Below, in pieces: positions 16,627-25,716 of a DNA stretch of 63,222 nt (position 1 is the stretch's first letter; each line of letters begins with the position of its first letter). The translations under genes were made by a program, and so were the position numbers. Below the pieces are notes generated by a model. The model saw only the letters and a list, made by a program, of their open reading frames with translations. It did not search any database and was not told the DNA's origin. The DNA lies in the NCBI GenBank assembly GCA_020630575.1, contig JAHDBD010000027.1, positions 1 through 63,222 of the forward strand. Direction: 5' to 3'. The stretch is from Bernardetia sp. (GTDB taxonomy: Bacteria > Bacteroidota > Bacteroidia > Cytophagales > Bernardetiaceae).

Positions 16627-18498
16627 ATGAAAAAATCTACAAAAAAAATCTTTCTATTTTCTTTTTTTGCTATTCTTGTTCTTTCATTTGGAGGTTGTGT
16701 GAGTTGGTGGCAAGACTGGAATGCTCCCAAAACAATGCTTCAAAAACGAAAATTGATAGAATCTAGTTTGGTTTTGCTTCATAATAAAAATAATTATATT
16801 CCTCTTCAAAATCTTTCTAAAGATAGAAAAGCAGTTGTAAGCATTGCGAAAAGTCCATTTGCTATTTTTGAGGAAAATCTGAATTTGTATGCAGATTTTA
16901 CGACTGTTCATATTGTTCCTTCTGAGGATTCTTTAAAATTGGCTGCCGATTTTCAGAGTTTGGATAATTTTAATGAAATTGTTTTTTTGATAGGAAAAAA
17001 TGAAAAACAAGATTCTATCTCTAGTTTTGTAGCTCGTCAAATTGCTATTTTAGCTTCTGCAAAACCTGTTTCTGTCGTTGTCTTTGAGAACAGGAATTTT
17101 ATAGAAATAAATCAAAAACAGCTTTTACAAACAAATGCACTTCTTTTTTGTCCTGTCTATAATTCAATTTCAGAAGAATTATCAGCTCAGCTTCTTTGTG
17201 GTGGAGTAGCTGCACACGGAATTTTGGAAAATGAAATTCTGCCAAATTTTAAAGAAGAAACAGGAATTTTCACAAAAAAAAATAGACTAAAATATACAAT
17301 TCCAGAAGAAGTAGGAATAAAATCGCAGGATTTGCAGCTTATAGATACGCTAGTTTTGGAGGCAATGAACGTCAAAGCAATGCCAAGCGCACAAGTTTTA
17401 GTCGCTGTAAAAGGAAATGTTATTTATCAAAAAGCTTATGGTTTTCATACCTACGATTCTGTTACAAAAGCCGAAAAAAGTGATATTTATGATTTAGCTT
17501 CTGTCACCAAAATTTTGGCTTCAACGGCTGCTTATATGGCTATTTACGATCAAAATCGTTTACCTTTAGATTCCACTTTATCTTATTTTTTGCCGTTTTT
17601 TGAAGGAACAAATAAAGATACATTAGTTTTGAAAGATATTCTGACACACCAAGCACAGCTTACACCTTTCATTGATTTTGGACACAAAGAAACACGAAAT
17701 CATAGAGTTTATCCAAGAGAAATTTTTAGAACTCAAAAAGAAAAAGGATTCGAAACGCAATTATCAGACAATCTTTTTATAAAGACAGATTATTACAAAG
17801 AGAATATGCTCAAAATTATTGGAGATTCGAAGCTGTTGTCTACAAAAGAATATAAATACAGCGATTTGGGTTTTATTTTAGCTCCTGAAATTATAGAGAG
17901 ACTTGTGCAGCAAGAGTTTAGTAATTTTCTTCAAACTCATTTCTACAAACCTTTATCTGCTCCTACGCTCACTTTCAATCCACTAGAAAAATTCTCAAGA
18001 AGCCGAATTGTTCCGACAGAAAGGGATTCTCTTTTTAGAAATACATTGGTTTGGGGAAATGTTCATGACGAAGCTGCTGCTATGCGTGGAGGTGTTTCAG
18101 GTCATGCAGGGCTTTTTGGAAATGCCAATGATGTAGCTAAAATTTTGCAGCTATTTTTGAATGGAGGAAGTTATGGAGAGACTACTTTTTTCAAGCCAAC
18201 TACAATTGCAGAGTTTACACGTTGTCAGTTTTGTGAAGATGGAAACCGAAGAGGATTAGGTTTTGATAAACCACTTTTAGAATGGAGTCCAAATGGAAAT
18301 ACAGCAAAAGATGCTTCTGCACTGAGTTATGGACATTTTGGTTTTACAGGAACAATGGTTTGGGTTGATCCTGCAACTGAAATGATTTTTGTTTTTCTGT
18401 CTAATAGAGTTTATCCCACAAGAGAAAGCAAAATGCTCATGAACCTTAATACTAGAACGAGAATACAACAAGTGATTTATGATGCAATGAAAAATTAG
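16627..18498 (+). CDS. Serine hydrolase (beta-lactamase family) lipoprotein with a GH3 C-terminal-domain remnant
   Basis: A lipoprotein of about 623 residues. I start at the ATG at 16627 (MKKSTKKIF), because this gives a clean SPII signal ending LSFGG-Cys; the TTG at 16609 only adds six residues before it. Residues about 35-210 look like the GH3 C-terminal domain (KRKLIESSLVLLHNKNNYIP, then QLLCGGVAAHG). Residues 230-620 are a class C beta-lactamase/DD-peptidase fold with SVTK near 292, YSD near 410 and HFGFTG near 568. In many Bacteroidota a GH3 catalytic domain, GH3 C-domain and beta-lactamase domain are fused in about 1000 residues; here the catalytic GH3 domain is missing. Likely role: cell-wall peptide or ester hydrolysis; substrate unknown. 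Confidence 0.78.
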   Translation: MKKSTKKIFLFSFFAILVLSFGGCVSWWQDWNAPKTMLQKRKLIESSLVLLHNKNNYIPLQNLSKDRKAVVSIAKSPFAIFEENLNLYADFTTVHIVPSEDSLKLAADFQSLDNFNEIVFLIGKNEKQDSISSFVARQIAILASAKPVSVVVFENRNFIEINQKQLLQTNALLFCPVYNSISEELSAQLLCGGVAAHGILENEILPNFKEETGIFTKKNRLKYTIPEEVGIKSQDLQLIDTLVLEAMNVKAMPSAQVLVAVKGNVIYQKAYGFHTYDSVTKAEKSDIYDLASVTKILASTAAYMAIYDQNRLPLDSTLSYFLPFFEGTNKDTLVLKDILTHQAQLTPFIDFGHKETRNHRVYPREIFRTQKEKGFETQLSDNLFIKTDYYKENMLKIIGDSKLLSTKEYKYSDLGFILAPEIIERLVQQEFSNFLQTHFYKPLSAPTLTFNPLEKFSRSRIVPTERDSLFRNTLVWGNVHDEAAAMRGGVSGHAGLFGNANDVAKILQLFLNGGSYGETTFFKPTTIAEFTRCQFCEDGNRRGLGFDKPLLEWSPNGNTAKDASALSYGHFGFTGTMVWVDPATEMIFVFLSNRVYPTRESKMLMNLNTRTRIQQVIYDAMKN

Positions 18499-18587
18499 GA
18501 AATAAAAAAACTCTTTTCTACATACTAGGAATTCTCTTGGACACAATTTTAGTTATTTATAATTTTATATCAAATAATCATACTTCT

Positions 18588-19349
18588 ATGAAAGATAATT
18601 TTTCTCAGCACTCTAAAAGTTACTCTATTTATCGTCCTTCTTATCCCAAAGAAGTTTTTGAAATTATTTATTCTTTTTTGGATAAAAAACAAAATGCTTG
18701 GGATTGTGGGACTGGAAACGGACAGGTAGCTGATAAGTTGGCACAAGATTTTGAAAATGTATTTGCGACAGATATAAGTCAGAATCAAATCAAAAATGCT
18801 GTTCAAAAAGAAAACATAGTTTATTCCATCGAACAGGCAGAAAACTCTCCTTTTGAATCTGATTTTTTTGATTTAATTATTGTAGCACAAGCTATTCACT
18901 GGTTTGATTTCGATAAATTTTATCAAGAAGTAAACAGAACACTCAAAAAAGAAGGTGTTTTTGTGGTTTTAGGATATGGCAAGTTAGAAATTAATGAGGA
19001 AATTGATGCCATCATTAATAAATTGTATTATGATATTTTGGGTAAATATTGGGATGAAGAAAGAAAATATATTAATGAAAATTATCAGACAATTCCTTTT
19101 GCTTTTAAAGAAGTAGAGCTGAAAAAAAATGAAAAATTATTTAATGAGCTAGAATGGACACTAGAAAATTTAATAGGATATTTGAATACATGGTCTGCTG
19201 TAAAACATTATAACAATCAAAATTCAAGTAATTTAAAGAATGATGCCGTAGAAATAATTTATCAAGATTTAGAAAATGCATGGAAAGATAAAGAAGTCAA
19301 AACAGTGAAATTTCCAATATTATTGAGAATAGGCAAAATTACAAAATAA
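18588..19349 (+). CDS. Class I SAM-dependent methyltransferase
   Basis: A protein of about 253 residues starting at the ATG at 18588 (MKDNFSQHSKSYSIYRPSYP). The upstream TTG start (18537) would add 17 residues with no family support. SAM-binding motif I is AWDCGTGNGQVADKL; the acidic end of strand 2 is VFATDIS; motif post-II is ENSPFESDFFDLIIVAQAIH; then FYQEVNRTLKKEGVFVVLGY. This is the methyltransferase type 11 fold, and the YRPSYP start with HWFD is common in a subgroup of unknown substrate. Cytoplasmic. It follows the serine hydrolase by 89 bases; no functional link is evident. Confidence 0.85.
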   Translation: MKDNFSQHSKSYSIYRPSYPKEVFEIIYSFLDKKQNAWDCGTGNGQVADKLAQDFENVFATDISQNQIKNAVQKENIVYSIEQAENSPFESDFFDLIIVAQAIHWFDFDKFYQEVNRTLKKEGVFVVLGYGKLEINEEIDAIINKLYYDILGKYWDEERKYINENYQTIPFAFKEVELKKNEKLFNELEWTLENLIGYLNTWSAVKHYNNQNSSNLKNDAVEIIYQDLENAWKDKEVKTVKFPILLRIGKITK

Positions 19350-19946
19350 ATAACTGCTTAAAAGTCAAGTGCTTACATTTTTATCATAAATAATCAATGA
19401 TTTATAATCAAAAAGGGAACTTTAATAGAGACTAAAAGGGTTGAGGTTGCATAATTACAGCAGAAATTTTAAAAATAGATTAATTCTAGTATTAAAAAAT
19501 TACAATAAATTTTTAATTTTTAGTCTAATAAAAAGCAGTTTTTGGTGTAATTATAGAACACTTGAAAGTAAATGAAGAAAAATATCAAAAAAAATGTTAA
19601 ATTTTGAGTTTTTCATGTGCATTTTTTGAGTTTTTAGCGTCTTATATATACAAGACAAAAAAATAAAGAAAATGCTAAATGCAACCAAAACATAACTTTT
19701 TGAGTCTTCTAATTATAAGGACTATTATACAGCCCACTTACTTATTCTTAAAAAATACAACTATTAAATTCTACTTATCATGACAACTACAATCTTAACT
19801 TGGGTAAAGCCATAATTACTTAGTGAATCATTTGGTTTTTTTATAAAAATGCAAAAAGCCTTATAGATTCTAAACCTTCTAAACTACCATACAATTTATG
19901 AAACAAATTTTATGTGTATTGTCTCTACATATTGAATCAAATAACT

Positions 19947-19987
19947 AACTACTTCTTAGATTTTTACAATTTTTGAAGTAGTTTTTT
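19947..19987 (+). terminator. Intrinsic terminator with no annotated gene before it
   Basis: Stem AACTACTTC / GAAGTAGTT followed by TTTTTT. The nearest + strand gene ends at 19349, so this hairpin probably ends a separate short transcript. Confidence 0.6.
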
Positions 19988-20038
19988 TATGTTTAAGTTA
20001 TTTGTACTTGAGCCAGTTAAGAGTTAAGATAAGCCCAT

Positions 20039-20078
20039 AAAAAAACCATTTCTCATACAAACAAGAAATGGTTTTTTA
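20039..20078. terminator. Bidirectional intrinsic terminator
   Basis: Stem AAAACCATTTCT / AGAAATGGTTTT with A and T runs on both sides. On the minus strand it could end the M3 peptidase message about 230 bases after its stop codon. Confidence 0.65.
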
Positions 20079-20310
20079 ATTTATGATAAGCGAAAATGAA
20101 ACAAAATTGTAGTTGGCGCAAAAAATTGATAAGTCAATAAATAATTAAAAATTACAAACTGAAAAGATAAAACTACAATTACATTCACATTTCCGACGAA
20201 ATGGCAAGTTTGCCTTACACTATTAAGACCCAACGAATCATAAAAGGGTTGCACAAAGCTATGTTTTTTCTTGAAAAAATCAAAATAAGTGTTTTGAACC
20301 CTTTAAATCT

Positions 20311-22272
20311 CTATAAGCCAAGTGATTTTAGAAAGGCTTCTTGTTTTGGCTCTCTTTTCAGAAAACTCTTAATTTGGCTCATTTCATCTTCACTTCCACC
20401 TTTAGAAAGCACTTTGTCTACATACATTTTACCTACTTTTGGATTTAATAATCCTGCTTTTTCAAATACAGAAAACATGTCTTCAGCATATACTTTTGCC
20501 CACAAATAGCCATAATATCCTGCTGCATAGCCCATTAAATGACCAAAGCCTGAAGGAAAATCAGTTTCTTCTACTGGTGGAGTAAGTGTAATTTGCCGTT
20601 GAAGTGTATTGAATAATTCGTTTGGAGATGCATCTACAAGGGGATCATACGTATCGTGTAAAGTAAGATCAAATGTTCCGTATAAAATTTGTTGAAGAGT
20701 AAATAAACCCGAACCTACATTTTTTGCAGCTACCATCTTATCGAAGAGTTCTTTTGGCAACACTTCTCCTGTTTTGTGATGAAGTGCAAATTCTTTCAAA
20801 ATATCATAATCCCACGCCCAGTTTTCGAAGAGTTGTGAAGGAACTTCTACAAAATCTCTTGCTACATTTGTTCCTGCAAATGCTGCTAAAGGAGATTGTG
20901 TAAGAAGCTGATGCAAACCATGACCAAACTCATGAAAAACAGTTGTTACTTGGTCGTGTGAAAGAAGCGAAGGAGAATCAGACGTAGAAGGAGGAAAATT
21001 ACAAACTAATGCTGTATGAGGAGTTTGGTATCCTCTCTCAGTCTCTCTACCTGAAACCAAACCAAAACAAGCTGCATGACTGTATTTATTAGGTCTTGGA
21101 TACAAATCCAAATACATTTTCCCTACAACTTTATTCTTTTTTCGCACTTCATATACAATTACATCTTCATGCCAAACAGAATGATGATACATTTTGATAA
21201 AATCAATTCCAAAAAGATTTTTACAAATATTAAAAATTCCTTTAAAAACATTGTTTAACTCAAAATATTGTTTGACTTCTTCTGAATTGAGATTGTATTT
21301 TTTCTCCAAAAGAATATTATTGTAATAACCTGTTTCCCAGCCTTGTAACTCTTCTTTTCCTTCTGCTATACTTAAAAGTTCCTTATAGTCTTTTTCTGCT
21401 TTAGGTTTTACTTTTTTTGTTAGTTCTTCTTCAAAACTCCAAACAGTATCAGGCGTTTTTGCCATTCTTTCTTCAATAACATATTGAGCATAGGTTTTGT
21501 AGCCCAATAGGTTTGCCATTTGCTTGCGTAGAGCTATTGTTTTGATAAGAACATCTGTATTTTTTGGATTTCCTCTATTCAGATATTTTATATATAGTTC
21601 TTTACGATATTTTTCATTTTTTGCATAGCGCATAAATGGACGGTAAGAAGGAGAATCTAATGTAATTTTATACATTCCATTTTCCATTCTATGACGATTT
21701 TTGTAGTCTTCTGGAAGCCCTTCTATATCATCTTCTGAAATAATAATCTGATCTTGATGCTCTGCAATATTTCTTGAAAACTCATTAGAAAGGTCAGATA
21801 ACTGGTCTTTCATGGTTCGTAATGTATCTCTATCTTGTTGGACAAGCGCAAAACCATTGCGTTCGAATTCTCCAACGGTTTCTTTTATAAACTTCTTTTT
21901 ATATCCTTTTAGCCAACGAGCATCATCAGATTGACTATATTTTTTGATAGCTTTATATAATTCTTCATTAAGGGAAAGACTGTTTCCGTATCTTTGCAAT
22001 ACTTGTATACTCTGATTGGCTTGTTTATATACCTTTTCATCAGAAGAAGTGTGTGCTAAAAGAAAAATAATTCCTGAAATACTGCTTAATTTGTGGGTTA
22101 GTTCATCCCATTTTTCCATTTTCATTTCGAAAGTCTGAGTATCGCCTCCTAAAATAACAGCTAAGGTAGCATCAGATTTTCGAATGATTTTGTCAGTAAT
22201 ATATCGAATGCTTTTGGCATCAATTTCTTCAAAATTGGGGGAAGAATAAAAAAACTCAAAATAAGACTCCAT
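20311..22272 (-). CDS. M3 family oligopeptidase (cytoplasmic)
   Basis: A 653-residue zinc metallopeptidase of the thimet oligopeptidase/Dcp family (M3A). The zinc site is TVFHEFGHGLHQLL near residue 444; the third ligand Glu lies in VEVPSQLFENWAWD, and the substrate-binding Tyr-rich segment is GYAAGYYGYLWAKVYAED. The N-terminal half is helical, as in the family. There is no signal peptide, so it is cytoplasmic and probably trims short peptides made by proteasome-like proteases and signal peptide turnover. About 50 residues shorter than E. coli OpdA at the N-terminus. It is distinct from the lipoprotein paralogue at 27333-29498 and stands alone. Confidence 0.92.
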   Translation of the reverse strand: MESYFEFFYSSPNFEEIDAKSIRYITDKIIRKSDATLAVILGGDTQTFEMKMEKWDELTHKLSSISGIIFLLAHTSSDEKVYKQANQSIQVLQRYGNSLSLNEELYKAIKKYSQSDDARWLKGYKKKFIKETVGEFERNGFALVQQDRDTLRTMKDQLSDLSNEFSRNIAEHQDQIIISEDDIEGLPEDYKNRHRMENGMYKITLDSPSYRPFMRYAKNEKYRKELYIKYLNRGNPKNTDVLIKTIALRKQMANLLGYKTYAQYVIEERMAKTPDTVWSFEEELTKKVKPKAEKDYKELLSIAEGKEELQGWETGYYNNILLEKKYNLNSEEVKQYFELNNVFKGIFNICKNLFGIDFIKMYHHSVWHEDVIVYEVRKKNKVVGKMYLDLYPRPNKYSHAACFGLVSGRETERGYQTPHTALVCNFPPSTSDSPSLLSHDQVTTVFHEFGHGLHQLLTQSPLAAFAGTNVARDFVEVPSQLFENWAWDYDILKEFALHHKTGEVLPKELFDKMVAAKNVGSGLFTLQQILYGTFDLTLHDTYDPLVDASPNELFNTLQRQITLTPPVEETDFPSGFGHLMGYAAGYYGYLWAKVYAEDMFSVFEKAGLLNPKVGKMYVDKVLSKGGSEDEMSQIKSFLKREPKQEAFLKSLGL

Positions 22273-22764
22273 AGAAGATTGTTGTAATTGAAATAGTTTG
22301 TTTTAATAATATTTTCAAATTATGTAGCAGTGTTTAGTAAACTGATTAAATAATTTTGTGCCACTATTTAACATTTTTATAAGTAAGTATGTTTTTAATT
22401 AATTTTATAGTTAATTTTTAATTTAAAAAATCCTATATTAAAAACCATTTTTCAATGATTTTGCTTGTAGATAGTGTGTTTTTTGGGTTAAATCTTTGAA
22501 GGTTAATATACAATTATTCATATTTTAAACTCATAACTCATTTATTCTTTCTTTTTATTTAAAAACACTACTTAAATGAATTGTCTAGTAAAAGTACGCC
22601 AAAAAAATTAATTTAGTATACTTATTAACCAATAAAACACACATTTGTAATTTATTTTTATATTTATCGTCTTTAAACAGTTGTTTTTTTGTTGTATGGT
22701 GATTAAAAATCACTCAGTTATTACATTATACTTTTTATTTTCTTAAAACTCATAAAAAACACAG
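22273..22764. other. AT-rich divergent intergenic region
   Basis: 490 bases between the divergent M3 peptidase and SpmAB-like genes, about 75-80 percent A+T. No frame over 20 codons with coding character, no hairpin terminator and no full TTTG-N20-TAnnTTTG promoter were found. It presumably holds both promoters. Confidence 0.4.
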
Positions 22765-23994
22765 ATGGCTCTTAATCGAATTTGGATAGGTTTTTTTCTC
22801 ATTGCTTTTATCTTTGCAATCTTTCAGCTTTTTAATGGAGATATAGAAGTTTTCTCTAAGATTACCAATAGCACATTTGAAAGTGCAAAGACTGGTTTCG
22901 AAATTTCTCTTTATCTGACAGGGGCAATGGCTCTTTGGTTAGGAATTATGAAAATAGGTGAGCAAGCTGGAGCAATTGAAGTATTGGCAAAATTGGTTAG
23001 TCCACTTTTCAAACATCTTTTTCCAGAAGTTCCCAAAAATCATGGTGCTGTGGGTGCAATGTTAATGAATTTTTCAGCTAATATGTTAGGTTTGGATAAT
23101 GCAGCTACGCCTCTAGGATTAAAAGCAATGGAAGAACTACAATCTCTCAATCCAAAACCTGAAACGGCTAGTAATGCACAAATTATGTTTTTGGTGTTGA
23201 ATACTTCTGGACTGACTATTATTCCTGTTTCTGTTATGGTATATAGAGCGCAGGCAGGTGCCGTTAATCCTGCTGAAATATTTGTTCCTATATTGATAGC
23301 CACTTTTTTTGCTACATTAGCTGGCATTTTGGCTGTCGGAATTAAACAAAAACTCAATCTCTTACATCCTGTCGTTATTGCTTATTTGGGAGGACTTACT
23401 GCTTTCATTTCACTCATTACTTGGTTTTTTAGCACCTTGCCACAAGAAAAAATTAGTCTGTATTCTTCTGTTGCAAGTAATTTTATTTTATTTGGTGTAA
23501 TGGTCAGTTTTATTGCTTGGGCTGCTTTTAAGAAAGTAAATGTCTATGAAACCTTTATTGAAGGAGCAAAAGAAGGTTTTTCGATTGCCATAAAAGTAAT
23601 TCCTTATTTAGTTGCTATGCTTGTTGCTATTGGAGTTTTTCGTGCTTCGGGTGCAATGGACATGCTAATTTCTGCTGTAAGTGGGTTTATTTCTCTTTTT
23701 GGTTTTGATACGCAATTTGTAAAAGCTCTTCCTGTTGCTATCATGAAGCCTCTTAGTGGAAGTGGTGCAAGAGGACTCATGATTGATGCTTTTACTACTT
23801 ACGGAGTAGATTCTTTTGTTGGAAAAGTCGCTGCAACACTCCAAGGCTCAACGGATACTACGTTTTATGTTTTGGCAGTTTATTTTGGTGCAGTCAATAT
23901 TAAAAATACAAGATATGCTGTTAGTTGTGGTTTGATTGCAGATGGTGTTGGGATAATTGCTGCTATTTTGCTTAGTTATTTGTTTTTTGCTTAG
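22765..23994 (+). CDS. SpmA-SpmB fusion (nucleoside-recognition domain membrane protein)
   Basis: A 409-residue polytopic membrane protein made of two gate/nucleoside-recognition domains in tandem. The SpmA-like half has MALWLGIMKIGEQAG, NHGAVGAMLMNFSANMLGLD and NAATPLGLKAMEEL; the SpmB-like half has FSIAIKVIPYLVAMLVAIGV and MKPLSGSGARGLM, ending STDTTFYVLAVYFGAV. In Bacillus SpmA and SpmB act together in spore core dehydration. In non-spore-forming Bacteroidota the fused form is common and its role is unknown, perhaps small-solute transport. At least eight membrane segments. Monocistronic. Confidence 0.88.
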   Translation: MALNRIWIGFFLIAFIFAIFQLFNGDIEVFSKITNSTFESAKTGFEISLYLTGAMALWLGIMKIGEQAGAIEVLAKLVSPLFKHLFPEVPKNHGAVGAMLMNFSANMLGLDNAATPLGLKAMEELQSLNPKPETASNAQIMFLVLNTSGLTIIPVSVMVYRAQAGAVNPAEIFVPILIATFFATLAGILAVGIKQKLNLLHPVVIAYLGGLTAFISLITWFFSTLPQEKISLYSSVASNFILFGVMVSFIAWAAFKKVNVYETFIEGAKEGFSIAIKVIPYLVAMLVAIGVFRASGAMDMLISAVSGFISLFGFDTQFVKALPVAIMKPLSGSGARGLMIDAFTTYGVDSFVGKVAATLQGSTDTTFYVLAVYFGAVNIKNTRYAVSCGLIADGVGIIAAILLSYLFFA

Positions 23995-24161
23995 GAAAGC
24001 TTAGCTGCATATTCAGTTTTTCAAAATTTAATACAATACTTCCTTGCACAATGATTCGAATAAATTTGTATTTATTTCAATAGAATTTAAAAATCAACTT
24101 TGAGCTTTTCTTGTACAAATTATTTGTCTTTTAAGCCTCATGATTTAGAAAAGCCAATATA

Positions 24162-24653
24162 CTATTTCTCATCTTCCCAAACGGCAAGGCATTTTTTGTC
24201 TTGCCAAAACTTCTCTAAAGTCATTTTAGGATTCAAAACTAATTTTATGGTAAGTGGACTCAAACGAACACTTATTTTGTGAGAAGATTCTCCAAACGTT
24301 CCAATATCTACCACTTCATTTCCTTTTAACTCCAAATTATTTCTATTCAAATAACTCATAATAGCAGGAACTTGTAAATCTACTCCTCCAGTAGCTTTTG
24401 CATGTGGATTTTCTAAAACTTTGGCAGTATGTATCAATTCCTCCAAATCAGCAGGGTTATTTTCAAAATGCAATTCATAGCTTTTATAATAGATACTTTC
24501 TAGCGCATCTTCCTGTGAAACAAATTCGCCATCAATTACATAACCGATAAGCCAATTATCGCCATATTTTTTATCCCATTCTCTCTGTCTTTTTTGTCTT
24601 TGTTTGAGGTTTCCTGCTTTTCCGATTTTTCGTTCTACAATTTTCCAACTCAT
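24162..24653 (-). CDS. Conserved protein of unknown function
   Basis: A 163-residue soluble protein with no signal peptide or membrane helix. The N-terminus is very basic (RKIGKAGNLKQRQKRQREWD); the middle is KKYGDNWLIGYVIDGEFVSQ; and the end is beta-rich with SSHKISVRLSPLTIKLVLNP. The layout, a basic helix followed by a compact alpha/beta domain, suggests nucleic-acid or ribosome binding, but no family name comes to mind. It is probably cytoplasmic. It shares direction with the gene upstream (77-base gap) and may be expressed with it. Confidence 0.6.
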   Translation of the reverse strand: MSWKIVERKIGKAGNLKQRQKRQREWDKKYGDNWLIGYVIDGEFVSQEDALESIYYKSYELHFENNPADLEELIHTAKVLENPHAKATGGVDLQVPAIMSYLNRNNLELKGNEVVDIGTFGESSHKISVRLSPLTIKLVLNPKMTLEKFWQDKKCLAVWEDEK

Positions 24654-24730
24654 TGATAGTTTGCTTTTTTTGATAGAAAATGATTGTAGTTAGGAAACTG
24701 CTTTTTTGGTGGGAAAGGTTCAGAATTAAA

Positions 24731-25600
24731 TCAATTCAAAATTTTCAAAATTTCCTCATCTGTTTCTCTTGCTTTCCATTTTTCTAAAACATCAAGGGCA
24801 AAAACATCATTTGGTTTTATTTCTAAATACATTTTGAGAGAATGAGCTTTAAGTGGTTTAGTAAATTTAAACCTTCTAGAATATTTTCCTTCTTTAATTC
24901 TTTGCTCAGAAATAGCTATATCAAAAAAATAATAACAGTATTTTTCAATAAGTGGGTTTTCTTGTTCGTATAAATCTTTGATAAGATAGAAACTTCTTAA
25001 ATAAGCCCAATCGTTATCTTTCACTATACTGCGAGTAATTAATCTAGAAAGTAATGAGATGACTAGAGGTTTATCTCTTAGAGCTGAAAGATATTTCATG
25101 TAAATGTGTCCATACGGACCAAACTTCCCTTTCTTTTCAAAAGCTTTTTCAATAAATTCAATATTCTCTACCTCGTCAAAAAAATCTGGATACTTTACTA
25201 ATACTTTCATTGCTTCTATAGAATACCAGATATGACACTTCTCAATTATACTTTTAAGTTTATCAACATGATTTTCTATTTGAGACAGTCCAATCAGTTC
25301 AAAGGTAGCTTTTACCCAAGCTAGTTCCCAGTTCTGACCAGAGGTATATTTATCTAATTTTTCTTTTATAGAAATAGGACATTTTTGTGGATTATCATAA
25401 ATATTAAAAAGGTGTGATTCCCATTTTCTCTTAAACTTTACTGTTTCATCTACTTTAATATCTTCTAGTATTCCTTCTGAATTATCAATCATTGAAATAA
25501 TCGTCTTTTCAATATTACGATAAGTTCTATAAAAAATGAAGCGAACAAGTAATTGAATAATTCTTTTCATAGTCTGTTTTGGAGTTTTAGAAAACATCAA
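24731..25600 (-). CDS. Helical protein of unknown function
   Basis: A 289-residue protein, mostly helices, with patterns that resemble HEAT/ARM-like repeats (WAYLRSFYLIKDLYEQENPL; SIEAMKVLVKYPDFFDEVEN). The start could be Met1 or Met11 (25570; MKRIIQLLVRFIFYRTYRN). The hydrophobic-basic N-terminus may rest on the membrane but is too short for a confident TM. No family recognised. It is cut off from the upstream gene by a terminator (25627-25670), so it has its own promoter somewhere in the roughly 30 bases between them or starts its transcript inside that hairpin region. Confidence 0.55.
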   Translation of the reverse strand: MMFSKTPKQTMKRIIQLLVRFIFYRTYRNIEKTIISMIDNSEGILEDIKVDETVKFKRKWESHLFNIYDNPQKCPISIKEKLDKYTSGQNWELAWVKATFELIGLSQIENHVDKLKSIIEKCHIWYSIEAMKVLVKYPDFFDEVENIEFIEKAFEKKGKFGPYGHIYMKYLSALRDKPLVISLLSRLITRSIVKDNDWAYLRSFYLIKDLYEQENPLIEKYCYYFFDIAISEQRIKEGKYSRRFKFTKPLKAHSLKMYLEIKPNDVFALDVLEKWKARETDEEILKILN

Positions 25601-25626
25601 TTTACTGCTAAAATTTCATTTTTAGT

Positions 25627-25670
25627 AAAAAAACCACCTTCAAAAACAAAAATATTTTTAAAGGTGGCTT
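25627..25670 (-). terminator. Intrinsic terminator after the 25717-27189 gene
   Basis: On the minus strand, stem GCCACCTTTA / AAGGTGGT is followed by TTTTTTT. Confidence 0.75.
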
Positions 25671-25716
25671 GACCTTGCAAAAGCAAAAATAGTTTTTACC
25701 TGATTTACAAATATTT

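Larger units (their letters stand above)
19350..20310. other. Long non-coding stretch with two terminators and no clear gene
   Basis: About 960 AT-rich bases with no frame longer than about 20 codons that looks coding. It holds two hairpin terminators (19947-19987 and 20039-20078), although the last annotated gene on + ends 600 bases earlier. That suggests an independent small transcript ending at 19987. A 16-codon frame (MKQILCVLSLHIESNN) ends just before the first hairpin. Inverted arms AATTGTAGTT / AACTACAATT flank about 60 bases near 20105-20182. No 6S, SRP, RNase P or tmRNA core could be recognised. Confidence 0.5.

Noticed and set aside
24100..24282. 60-residue + strand frame
   Set aside because: It overlaps the 24162-24653 gene on the other strand and has no coding features of its own.
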